The position numbers were made by a program, and so were the translations under genes. Of a DNA stretch of 64,000 nucleotides, positions 8,266 through 15,797 are shown one piece after another. Every line of letters starts with the position of its first letter. Within the stretch, counting starts at the first letter, position 1. This DNA comes from Pontibacterium sinense (lineage in GTDB: Bacteria > Pseudomonadota > Gammaproteobacteria > Pseudomonadales > Balneatricaceae). The notes beneath the pieces are model-generated. The model searched no databases and was not told where the DNA came from. It worked only from the letters and a program-made list of their open reading frames with translations. Location of the stretch: the NCBI RefSeq assembly GCF_015209595.1, contig NZ_JADEYS010000001.1:1-64000 (forward strand), given 5' to 3'.

Positions 8266-9201
8266 TTATAGGTCGTGTACGGACAGATCTTCGGCGAAAT
8301 TGACTGGTCCTGCGTAGTGTTTACGGATCTGATCCAGCGTTTGTGGTTCGCGTTCTAACGTCCGTAACATGCGGTGCGACAGCACCAGCTTTTTAACACT
8401 GGCCTGTGCGGCCACTTCACCAATCCGTGACGGTGGCATATGCAGACGTCGCGCTACACCCCGTGCTGATTCGGGGGTGGCGTTATGGGCGACGAGCATG
8501 TCTGCTGAGGTTGCAAGGCGAGTCAGGTTTTCGCTGCTGGCACTGGTATCGCCACTGAAGACAATCGAACATCCGGCTAACTCGACCCGCCATGCGACAG
8601 CGGGTAATGGACCATGATTGACGTTCAGGGCTTTAAGGTTGATTCGCTCCAGCGACTGAAACCACACGCCTTCGTCGGCATTGATGACGGTTGCGGGCAG
8701 TTTGTATTCAGAGCGTTCGGAGTTATCCAGATAGTTGCTTAGATAGGGCCACGCTTGAGAAAGCAGAGCTTCCTGAAATTTATCCACAGCAGGCAGATTG
8801 GAATTGCCGTAAGGCCCATACACAGGCAAGTCCCGATCACGTCCGGTGAAAAATCCGGCCTTAACGTAAACGGGCCAGTCGGCGCTATGATCTACATGTA
8901 AGTGGCTAAACAACACCGCATCTAAGTCACTGAACTGTGCGCGAGATTTTTCGAAGTTCAGGCTACTGCCACCCCCGGCATCCACCATGACGCGGGCTTT
9001 TCCATCAAGCCAGACAAGATAGCTGCTGGATGCCCGTTGATCGCCCAACTCCGGTCCGCCACTGCCTAAGACCTGGAGTTTCACGCGGTCAGACTGACAA
9101 CTATTGGCCGCTAAGGCGGTTGGGCTGGATAGACCGGCCAGTAACAGAAGCAGCATGGTGATGCGGAAATTGGGTAGAGCCAATACAGTCACGGCAGGCA
9201 C
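8266..9201 (-). CDS. Periplasmic metallo-beta-lactamase-fold hydrolase
   Basis: A protein of up to 311 residues with a signal peptide (MLLLLLAGLSSPTALA). It carries the metal-binding motif H100-x-H102-x-D104-H105 (SHLHVDHSAD), plus later metal-ligand regions FSGDTSAS and LSHRM. The arrangement is that of the RNase Z-like/arylsulfatase-like branch of the superfamily, here exported to the periplasm. The substrate is unknown. The start is uncertain: a GTG gives the longest form, while a second GTG three codons later and an ATG just before the hydrophobic stretch are alternatives. It is transcribed toward metA but separated from it by more than 100 bp. Confidence 0.85.
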   Translation of the reverse strand: MPAVTVLALPNFRITMLLLLLAGLSSPTALAANSCQSDRVKLQVLGSGGPELGDQRASSSYLVWLDGKARVMVDAGGGSSLNFEKSRAQFSDLDAVLFSHLHVDHSADWPVYVKAGFFTGRDRDLPVYGPYGNSNLPAVDKFQEALLSQAWPYLSNYLDNSERSEYKLPATVINADEGVWFQSLERINLKALNVNHGPLPAVAWRVELAGCSIVFSGDTSASSENLTRLATSADMLVAHNATPESARGVARRLHMPPSRIGEVAAQASVKKLVLSHRMLRTLEREPQTLDQIRKHYAGPVNFAEDLSVHDL

Positions 9202-9282
9202 CTGAAAAATAGATGTTGAGATAGAGCCATTTTAAATGCCCTGAAGCATGGGGTGTAGTACCAAAACTAGAACACCGCGCCG

Positions 9283-9292
9283 ACCGATCGGT
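9283..9292. promoter_or_regulatory. Palindrome, possible operator
   Basis: A perfect 10-bp palindrome ACCGATCGGT sits about 80 bp upstream of the hydrolase start. Such spaced ACCG/CGGT half-sites are common in TetR-family operators, but no regulator gene is adjacent. Function is a guess. Confidence 0.3.
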
Positions 9293-9340
9293 GCCTATAA
9301 GAGATCTCGATTGCAGAACATTCGAAAGATGGAGGGGCTT

Positions 9341-9401
9341 AGCAGGTAGAGCTCCTCTATCAGTACGTCTTAAGTGTGATGACAGAGGAACTCTACCTGC
9401 T
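9341..9401. repeat. 18-bp inverted repeat downstream of nhaA
   Basis: Arms AGCAGGTAGAGCTCCTCT (9341-9358) and AGAGGAACTCTACCTGCT (9384-9401) are reverse complements except for one base. The 25-nt loop contains a further ATCA/TGAT pairing. There is no flanking run of T on either strand, so it is not a typical intrinsic terminator. It lies between the end of nhaA and the start of the hydrolase gene, both on the minus strand. It could be a structured RNA, an RNA-processing site or a small non-autonomous repeat. Confidence 0.75.
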
Positions 9402-9453
9402 GAAAGTTTGCTCAGGACTCAACCTGCGCTGTTTTATGACGGAGAGTCTAACT

Positions 9454-10875
9454 CTAAGTGAGTGACTGATTATCTGCCGGTTTATCTTCTATCGGTTGCG
9501 GATCATCCAATGGTTTTTCTTTTTGGGCTGTCAGATATAACCAGATAAACCCAGTCAGGCCGGCAGTTAATGACGCAAACAGGATTCCAGTTTTAGCCAT
9601 TAACAGGTCCTCTGGATGATGGGCAAATCCCAGCTCAGCAATGAATATCGACATGGTGAAACCGATACCACCCATGAAGGCCACACCAATGATGTGGTGG
9701 AGGTTCAGTCCCTTAGGTAAATCGCAGATTCCTGCTTTAACCGCAACCCAGGTAAATCCGGCTATACCAATTAGCTTACCCACCACCAGCCCTAGCCCGA
9801 TGCCCATTGCGACGGGGTGAAACACAATCCCGTCAATATTCGACCAGTCTATTGGCACACCCGCATTCGCCAGCGCAAAGATAGGAATTATCAGATAGGC
9901 GGACGGCAGGTGAATCTTGTATTCCAGAATCTGAGCAGGCGCCTGTACCAGATTCACCCCCTCACCTAATGCACGGACTCTGGAGCGAAGTGTGTCGTTG
10001 ACGATGATATTTTCGTTCTTTCTATAGGCGTTTTTGATGTTTTGGACACTGTTGTTAATGAGTGACAAGAAGCGCTTTGGGTCATATTTGGGTTTCATGG
10101 GAATAATAAATGCGAGGATAACGCCGGCAAGCGTGGCGTGAACGCCACTTTTTAACATCGCAACCCAGAGGAACGCTCCAATAATGAGATAGGTAGACAA
10201 CTTACGTACGCCGCCGAGGTTCAGGCAAATGAGTGTAAATATGAACAAACCCGCTAACGCTAAGGCCGCCATATTCAGCGTATCGGTATAGAACAGGGCG
10301 ATAACAACTACGGCACCTAAATCATCAACAATCGCCAGTGCAACCAGAAACATCAGCAGGCTCTGGGGAATCCGTTTACCTAATAGCGCCAACGCACCCA
10401 GTGCAAAGGCGATGTCCGTTGCCATCGGAATTCCCCAACCGTTGGCGGTATGACCGCTGGGATTGATTGTGAAATAGATCAGAGCCGGTACTAACATCCC
10501 TCCGACAGCTGCGATGATCGGAAGCATTGCTTGTTTGATGTTAGCGAGTTCGCCAACTAAGAGTTCACGCTTCAGCTCTAGCCCGACCACGAGAAAGAAG
10601 AGAGCCATAAAGCCATCATTGATCCAGTGGTGAAGTGATTTCGAGAGCTGGAAATTCTCCAGACCTATTGTCATATAGAGCTGAAAGAAGTGGTGATAGG
10701 CATCGGCCCATTGGCTATTCGCAATGAACAATGCAACTACAGCACAGAGCATCAGCAAAACACCACTGGTTGTCTGCCTGTGAATAAATACTTCTATCGG
10801 GGATAGAACCCTATCAAGAGCACGTTCCCAGGGAGCAACGTGCTCTTTTCCCGAAAGCCTACGTTTACCTTTCAT
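9454..10875 (-). CDS. nhaA: Na+/H+ antiporter NhaA
   Basis: An inner-membrane antiporter that exports Na+ in exchange for H+, important for pH and salt homeostasis. It has 473 residues with about 12 hydrophobic segments. The functional aspartates are seen in ATDIAFALG (D154) and AIVDDLGAVV (D184-D185), equivalent to the E. coli D133 and D163-D164 positions. It is longer than E. coli NhaA because of a basic N-terminus and an approximately 60-residue inserted loop near residues 265-325. The ribosome site (AGGAGA) is intact, but the insertion sequence begins directly upstream of it. The native promoter is therefore displaced, and expression must depend on the element or be reduced. Confidence 0.95.
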   Translation of the reverse strand: MKGKRRLSGKEHVAPWERALDRVLSPIEVFIHRQTTSGVLLMLCAVVALFIANSQWADAYHHFFQLYMTIGLENFQLSKSLHHWINDGFMALFFLVVGLELKRELLVGELANIKQAMLPIIAAVGGMLVPALIYFTINPSGHTANGWGIPMATDIAFALGALALLGKRIPQSLLMFLVALAIVDDLGAVVVIALFYTDTLNMAALALAGLFIFTLICLNLGGVRKLSTYLIIGAFLWVAMLKSGVHATLAGVILAFIIPMKPKYDPKRFLSLINNSVQNIKNAYRKNENIIVNDTLRSRVRALGEGVNLVQAPAQILEYKIHLPSAYLIIPIFALANAGVPIDWSNIDGIVFHPVAMGIGLGLVVGKLIGIAGFTWVAVKAGICDLPKGLNLHHIIGVAFMGGIGFTMSIFIAELGFAHHPEDLLMAKTGILFASLTAGLTGFIWLYLTAQKEKPLDDPQPIEDKPADNQSLT

Positions 10876-10911
10876 TGCAATCTCCTGGTTTTACCCCGTT
10901 TCCACGGACAG

Positions 10912-11754
10912 TCAGTTAAGAGCCGTTTGAGTCATTTTGGGTAACTTACATTTTTTGCGTTGGTTATAAAAGCGTTCAATGTAATCGAACACATCGGTCC
11001 GAGCTTCTGATCGGCTGCGATAATTACGACGATTGACTCGTTCCCGCTTCAGTAAACCGAAGAATCTTTCAGCTGTTGTATTGTCGTAGCAACTACCTAC
11101 TGCACTCATACTCGAGACGACGTTGTGGTCCTTTAGAAAGCGCTGATACTCATGGCTAGTAAATTGTGATCCCTGATCGTAGTGGAGAATGACAGGCTCT
11201 TGCTGCTTTTTCTGCCACAACGCTATGAGTAGGGCTTGTATCACCAGTTGCTTCTCCATTGTATGGCTCATAGACCAGCCGACAACAATCCCCCTAAACA
11301 AATCAATGACAACCGCTAGGTACAACCAACCTTCTCGAGTTGGAATATAGGTAATATCCGTCACCCATTTCGCATTCGGTTGCTGTGCCGTGAAATCCCG
11401 TTCCAGATGATTCAGTACATAATCAGGTCGTTGTTCTGATTTCCTTTTACGCCATTGTCTCGTCGCGGGGATGCCCACGATATTATTGACCTTCATCAGG
11501 CGGGCTACACGGTTAAGGCTACAGCGTTCGCAGTCATGCTGAAGGTCTTCCCAGATACGTGGACTGCCAAACACATTGTCACTGGCCTGGTGCAACTGGT
11601 GTATTTTTCTGACAAGCCGTGCATTGTCCTGCTGTCGCTGGCTTGGCTTACGCACACGCCAGTCGTAGTAACCACTCGCAGATACCTTGAGTAAGTGGCA
11701 CATCATTCGGACAGGAAAGGCGTCGCGGCAGCGTTCAATTATGTGAAACTTCAC
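10912..11754 (-). CDS. IS3-family transposase OrfB (DDE)
   Basis: The 280-residue catalytic part of an IS3-family transposase. The N-terminal HTH_21-like segment (YYDWRVRKPSQRQ) is followed by an rve-type catalytic core with D133 (WVTDITYI), D193 (HYDQGSQFTS) and E229 (DNTTAERFFGLLKRE), the D-D(35)E pattern. The annotated start is a GTG overlapping the end of orfA in another frame. In live elements OrfA and OrfB are joined by a programmed frameshift. Because orfA is broken here, the element is probably unable to move by itself. Confidence 0.93.
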   Translation of the reverse strand: MKFHIIERCRDAFPVRMMCHLLKVSASGYYDWRVRKPSQRQQDNARLVRKIHQLHQASDNVFGSPRIWEDLQHDCERCSLNRVARLMKVNNIVGIPATRQWRKRKSEQRPDYVLNHLERDFTAQQPNAKWVTDITYIPTREGWLYLAVVIDLFRGIVVGWSMSHTMEKQLVIQALLIALWQKKQQEPVILHYDQGSQFTSHEYQRFLKDHNVVSSMSAVGSCYDNTTAERFFGLLKRERVNRRNYRSRSEARTDVFDYIERFYNQRKKCKLPKMTQTALN

Positions 11755-12032
11755 TTGGATGTTTGGCGAAGTACGCTGCCGCTTCTCTTAAAAAGTCCCG
11801 TTCCTTTTTGACTTGAGCAAGCTCCCGCTTCAGCTTGGCAAGCTCTTCATCTCTAGGATTCCCGTGGCCTGTAAATGCGGGGGAATCAGGTGACTGAGAT
11901 TCCTTGATCCAACGGTGAAGATTACCTGAATTGATTCAGAGGCTTCGGGCAACTTCAGCTATCATGCTGTAGGGCAAGTGCTATCGCTTCGCGCTTGTAC
12001 TCTGCGGAATATTTTCTTCTGGAATTGGACAT
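11734..12032 (-). pseudogene. IS3-family OrfA, broken by frameshift and stop
   Basis: Read from an ATG just inside the right terminal repeat, the frame gives MSNSRRKYSAEYKREAIALA and then hits a stop. A shift of one base restores MIAEVARSL, then an in-frame TGA, then INSGNLHRWIKE and a leucine-zipper region (DEELAKLKRELAQVKKERDF). These are the two halves of a normal OrfA helix-turn-helix protein. One frameshift and one nonsense change are therefore needed to explain it. The 3' end overlaps orfB by about 20 bp, as is normal in the family. Confidence 0.85.
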
Positions 12033-12170
12033 CTAAACACCTCGTGGAAGTAGATTATCTACTCTTAACTAGGTGTCCGACAAATCGGGGTAAAACCATG
12101 TATCGGTCGGATAGGCTAGGAGTTATCAGAGTCTGGCAATTCAACTGAATAAATGCAAAGTCAGAGCCCA

Positions 12171-12340
12171 GAAACAAAAAAGGCCTGCAACAAGTGCAAG
12201 CCTCTAGTGTAGAAATAAGTGGTGCCCGGACGCGGAGCGATGGCCAGCGGCCATCACAACATCGCCCTTGTGGCGATGGCCCGAAGGGTGAGCCATGTAA
12301 TGGTGAATAATCAACGAACGTAGTTCGATGAAGCTCCCCG
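12171..12340. repeat. tRNA-tip tandem repeat, unit 1 (170 bp)
   Basis: The unit starts with the minus-strand tRNA-Phe terminator hairpin (AGGCCTGCA...TGCAAGCCT). It continues through the last 17 or so bases of tRNA-Phe (TGGTGCCCGGACGCGGA) and then diverges into about 100 bp that is not tRNA. That segment holds three hairpins: GATGGCC-AGC-GGCCATC, CATCGCC-CTTGT-GGCGATG and CGAAC-GTA-GTTCG. Unit 2 is nearly identical. Confidence 0.9.
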
Positions 12341-12508
12341 GAAACAAAAAAGGCCTGCAACAAGTGCAAGCCTCCAATGTAGAAATAAGTGGTGCCCAGA
12401 CGCGGAGCGATGGCCAGCGGCCATCACAACATCGCCCTTGTGGCGATGGCCCGAAGGGTGAGCCATATAATGGCGAATAATCAACGAACGTAGTTCGATG
12501 AAGCCCCG
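12341..12508. repeat. tRNA-tip tandem repeat, unit 2 (168 bp)
   Basis: A near-identical copy of unit 1, with a 2-bp deletion near its end and a few substitutions. One of these restores the tRNA-like CCCAGACG in place of CCCGGACG. A third, partial unit follows and runs directly into the 48-bp tRNA-Phe remnant. Confidence 0.9.
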
Positions 12509-12516
12509 GAAACAAA

Positions 12517-12543
12517 AAAGGCCTGCAACAAGTGCAAGCCTCT
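12517..12543 (-). terminator. Copy of tRNA-Phe terminator
   Basis: On the minus strand an AGGCTTGCA / TGCAGGCCT stem is followed by TTTTTTG, a canonical intrinsic terminator. It follows the tRNA-Phe remnant, as it would follow the complete gene. This was probably the original chromosomal terminator of the tRNA before the island inserted. Copies occur in each tandem unit. Confidence 0.75.
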
Positions 12544-12557
12544 AATGTAGAAATAAG

Positions 12558-12605
12558 TGGTGCCCAGACGCGGAATCGAACCACGGACACGGGGATTTTC
12601 AATCC
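12558..12605 (-). repeat. attL: 48-bp tRNA-Phe 3' end duplicate
   Basis: All 48 bases are identical to 31513-31560, the CCA end, acceptor, T arm and part of the anticodon stem-loop of tRNA-Phe. Beyond this the sequences diverge (TCTGCAAAACG versus CCTGCTCTACC). This is the classic left junction of an element integrated by a tyrosine recombinase into the 3' part of a tRNA gene. It is not a functional tRNA because the 5' half is absent. Confidence 0.93.
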
Positions 12606-13256
12606 TCTGCAAAACGCAGAGCCTTACATGCCTCAGCCCACGGGGTTCTGGTGACTTCAGACATCCTTCTGTCTATCAGTGAATTTCAAATGTCCTGAAG
12701 TTCCAGCATATTTCCACGTTAGCTATTATCATCTGTCAGGTGAAAACACCATCAAATCACTTTTCAGCGTTGGAGGATTGGTTTGAGGTTTCATTGCATT
12801 TAGTTTCCCCTAGATAGCGTAAAGCTCCTGTACATCCGACCAGAGAACGACCAGAGAGTCCGGTCCGAAGACGCCTGCTTTGATATAATTTGTAACCGCT
12901 CCCTCCCGAAAAATTAGCGGGGAAACCGGGGTGGCACGGACGGGCGAAGATGTGGTCTATATCAATCTACCCGACATTATGACGCAGTCTAGAAGAGCAA
13001 CCGTATAGGAGTAGCTGTAAACTATTGTTCTTTCTTTGACCGTACTCGAACAGTATTGAGTGCATTGAATCGTGTAACTAGACCGATGTAGAGTTGAAAA
13101 GAAGGCAGTCATGACCTCACTATGTCACGGTATGAAGCAATGAATTAGCAGTATCTTATGAGCGGATACATAAGTCATGCTGCATGAACAAGAAAGCACT
13201 AGCTTTGTAAAGCTTTGATGGATTGCTAGATCAAGGAATCTTAAGGATTAAGAGTT
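12606..13256. other. Gene-free left end of the island
   Basis: About 650 bp without a credible gene. It holds a small hairpin next to the att core (TCTGC-AAAAC-GCAGA) and a 25-bp sequence repeated near the right end (12832-12856). It also holds two inverted repeats shortly before the McrB-like gene: CTTATG-N8-CATAAG at 13155-13174 and AGCTTT-GT-AAAGCT at 13201-13214. These last two are candidate operators for the defence operon. Confidence 0.6.
12832..12856. repeat. 25-bp direct repeat, left copy
   Basis: ACATCCGACCAGAGAACGAC followed by CAGAG is identical to 31441-31465 and in the same orientation. A weaker shared motif (TCAAATG-Y-CCTGAAGTT) precedes both copies. Sequences repeated near both ends of an integrated element are candidates for integrase arm-type or excisionase sites, or for relics of an earlier insertion. 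Confidence 0.8.
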
Positions 13257-15785
13257 ATGAATGGACACTTACAACTGATTGTTGTTAAAGAGAAACAGTT
13301 ATCAAACCCAGATCGCGGTATATGTAAAATTCTGTTTGTACGAGATGAAAACGGTAACTTGATACCGGTAGAAAGGGAGAAGGAGTTTTCTACTGGCGGG
13401 GTATGGATAAGTAAAGGTTATGAAAGTATAGAAAATAACTTTCATGATGGTGAATTATTTTTATTAGAAAACTACTATCCCCGAGATGATTCTGATAGAG
13501 AATCAGGTGCTGACTCTAAGATTGTGCATCACTCACATTGGGCTACGGGTGGATCAGCTAAAGCACTAGATAAGAACGAACTTGTACCAATAATTAACAC
13601 TACGTTGCCTGAAGTGGGTACGGGATTATTGGAAATATATAGTCGTCCACCTAGAGGGGATTTCTTTATCAAGGAAGGTGGTGATATATATGGCCCTTTT
13701 ACAGCATCGGTTTCCGGTGAAGAAGTAATCGCTACACCATCTCAAATTAATTTCCTTAACTTGTCAACGCATCACATTGTTAAAATATCTATTAGTGATT
13801 TAGATTCAGAAGGCTACTACTTGCCGTCTTTAGGGGTTGGCGCTGAAAGTAATATTGTTGGTTATATTCCATCTCTTCGTGATTTGTCGCGGTTAGATAA
13901 AGAAAAGCGTGCGATGCGGGACTATATTAATGATTCTCAACTTGTAACCTTTGTCGCGAAGCATTCTTTTGGAAAAAGAAACTTAGTAGGCCGAAAGGGA
14001 GCTGAGGCTCTTAAACAAGGTCTATCCGAAATGAGGCGAAAGGATAAAGCTTTTGGTAGTGACGAAAGGATAGTAAGGCTAGAGAAGCTTATAGATAGAT
14101 ACCTAGCAGAAACCGATGTCGGTTCAGAGATGATTGGTAGCTATCTTTCATCTAAGGACGGCCGAGAATTTCTTAAGTCGCAGCTGGAGACTAATCCTCG
14201 ATTAGTTGAAGAGCATGCTCAAGATTTGATTCAGCATAATAAAGCTAGAGAGCAAGCCGAGGGTGAACTTAACGAAATAAAAGCACGTAAAGAAAGAGAG
14301 AAACAACAGCTTGTTGCAATTAGTGATAAGGTCGCGAAAGCTAAGCTTGAAGCTGAAGAAGAAATAGAGAAAATTCGAGAAAAAACAAAAGAGCAGGCTC
14401 AAGATCAGCTTCGAGCAATAAACCAAGATTTAGAACAGCAGATTGAAGCAAAAAGGGATGAGGTAGAGTCAATTGATCTCAAAAAAAAGGAGCTTCTCAA
14501 GGAACAACGCTTGCTTGAGAGTCTTGCAGGGATACAGGAAGAAATTCGCTATCAAGAAAGGAAAAAGAAAGAGTTAGATGATGCAGTAGACACTCAAGAA
14601 AAGGTGTTGAAAAACCCTGAGTTGCCTAAAGAAGTAACTCAGCTTAAAACTATACTTGATATACTGCATGGTCGGGTCTACGACTCTCAACTATCTGTTC
14701 CTAAGTTTGAAAGGCCTAAAAAGGCTACTAAGGTCCCTGATGATTCATCTGAACTAGTACAGCAGTTAGTTGAGCACTTTGAAGATACTGATGGTCGAAG
14801 TTTTACATTTGAAGAAATGGCTAACCTTGTAATTAGCGTTCAACAAAGCTTTTTAACTGTATTGAAAGGACGTCCAGGTACAGGAAAGACTTCTACCGCT
14901 ATTCGTTTATCGCAAGCCTATAACTTATCCCCTGAATTCTCCTGTAGCGATAGCTTTTTGAACATTCCTGTAAGTCGGGGGTGGATGTCAGGAAGGGATT
15001 TTCTTGGATTTTATAATAGCTTAAAGGGTATTTACCAAGCTTCTAAAACTGGGATTTATCAGTTCTTAAGGCAAGGAGAGATTGAAGGTGCTAATGACTT
15101 TCTACGCATGGTGCTTCTGGATGAGGCTAACTTGAGCCCAATAGAGCATTATTGGTCGGATTTCTTGGCAATGTGTGATCCAGAAGGACGATATAGAAAA
15201 ATTGATACGGGTGCTTCTGGAGCTGATAGGTTTCTCTCTGTTCCTGAAAACCTGAGGTTCATTGCAACCATCAATAATGACAATACAACTGAGCCGCTAT
15301 CTCCACGATTATGCGATAGGGTTCCTGTAATATCGATGGATGTCTCTGGTGGTAATGGTGAAATAGTTGCAGCGGCAACTTCCATATTGGACGGTGCTGT
15401 TCCTTACACGACGCTAGACAACATGTTTGGGTGCCGCAGTGAAATTGAGTCAGAGATGCCTTTGGATCTAGTTAACTTTATTTCTCAAATGGAGCTAAGA
15501 GATAATTCTCTGGGATCCCCAATTATTGTAAGTCAGCGTAAGCGCAATGCTATGCATGCCTATTGCGATCGTGCTCAAAACTTAACAAACAGTCGTACTG
15601 CTGTAGATTTCGCACTTTCTCAACATGCATTGCCATTGGTAAACGGTCATGGAAAGGCATTCAAAAGCAGGCTAGAAAAGCTGCATGAACATGCTAGTAA
15701 TAATTCCTTGGTGAGAACCGCTTCTCTACTTGAAGTAGTTTTATCTGACGGGGAGAACTTCGTCGGTAATTATTCCTTTCTCTAA
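13257..15785 (+). CDS. McrB-like AAA protein with long coiled coil
   Basis: An 842-residue protein. The first 300 residues have no family I recognise. Residues about 310-455 are a strongly charged coiled coil. Residues about 500-830 are a McrB/dynein-type AAA domain with a Walker A near 538 (GRPGTGKTS), a Walker B near 620 (MVLLDEANLSP) and the downstream signature INNDNTTEPLSPRLCDR. The canonical McrB GTPase signature (MNxxDR) is not present as such, so nucleotide preference is open. It is 12 bp upstream of a McrC-like nuclease gene, forming a two-gene McrBC-type (type IV restriction-like) pair. The coiled-coil fusion recalls the coiled-coil nuclease tandem ('CoCoNuT') class. AT-rich compared with the chromosome, hence acquired. 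Confidence 0.85.
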   Translation: MNGHLQLIVVKEKQLSNPDRGICKILFVRDENGNLIPVEREKEFSTGGVWISKGYESIENNFHDGELFLLENYYPRDDSDRESGADSKIVHHSHWATGGSAKALDKNELVPIINTTLPEVGTGLLEIYSRPPRGDFFIKEGGDIYGPFTASVSGEEVIATPSQINFLNLSTHHIVKISISDLDSEGYYLPSLGVGAESNIVGYIPSLRDLSRLDKEKRAMRDYINDSQLVTFVAKHSFGKRNLVGRKGAEALKQGLSEMRRKDKAFGSDERIVRLEKLIDRYLAETDVGSEMIGSYLSSKDGREFLKSQLETNPRLVEEHAQDLIQHNKAREQAEGELNEIKARKEREKQQLVAISDKVAKAKLEAEEEIEKIREKTKEQAQDQLRAINQDLEQQIEAKRDEVESIDLKKKELLKEQRLLESLAGIQEEIRYQERKKKELDDAVDTQEKVLKNPELPKEVTQLKTILDILHGRVYDSQLSVPKFERPKKATKVPDDSSELVQQLVEHFEDTDGRSFTFEEMANLVISVQQSFLTVLKGRPGTGKTSTAIRLSQAYNLSPEFSCSDSFLNIPVSRGWMSGRDFLGFYNSLKGIYQASKTGIYQFLRQGEIEGANDFLRMVLLDEANLSPIEHYWSDFLAMCDPEGRYRKIDTGASGADRFLSVPENLRFIATINNDNTTEPLSPRLCDRVPVISMDVSGGNGEIVAAATSILDGAVPYTTLDNMFGCRSEIESEMPLDLVNFISQMELRDNSLGSPIIVSQRKRNAMHAYCDRAQNLTNSRTAVDFALSQHALPLVNGHGKAFKSRLEKLHEHASNNSLVRTASLLEVVLSDGENFVGNYSFL

Positions 15786-15797
15786 GGGAAGCAAGAA

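Larger units (their letters stand above)
10886..12098 (-). mobile_element. IS3-family insertion sequence, degenerate
   Basis: Terminal inverted repeats of 25 bp match at 21 positions: TGGTTTTACCCCGTTTCCAC at 10886 and the complement of GACAAATCGGGGTAAAACCA at 12098. They begin and end with TG...CA, as in IS3-family elements. The element contains an intact-looking orfB and a broken orfA on the minus strand. No target-site duplication is visible (flanks TCC and TGT), which suggests an old insertion or a rearranged end. It sits 10 bp from the nhaA start codon. Confidence 0.9.

Noticed and set aside
10883-12101. Target-site duplication of the IS3-family element
   Set aside because: The bases flanking the terminal repeats (TCC and TGT) do not match, so no duplication can be claimed.
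12055-12602. Long overlapping minus-strand frames across the tandem repeats
   Set aside because: They arise from the repeat units (two near-identical translations in a row), cross the tRNA remnant and terminators, and have no coding character.
12558-12605. A second tRNA-Phe gene
   Set aside because: Only the 3' 48 bases are present; D arm, 5' acceptor strand and promoter are missing, so it is an att duplicate.
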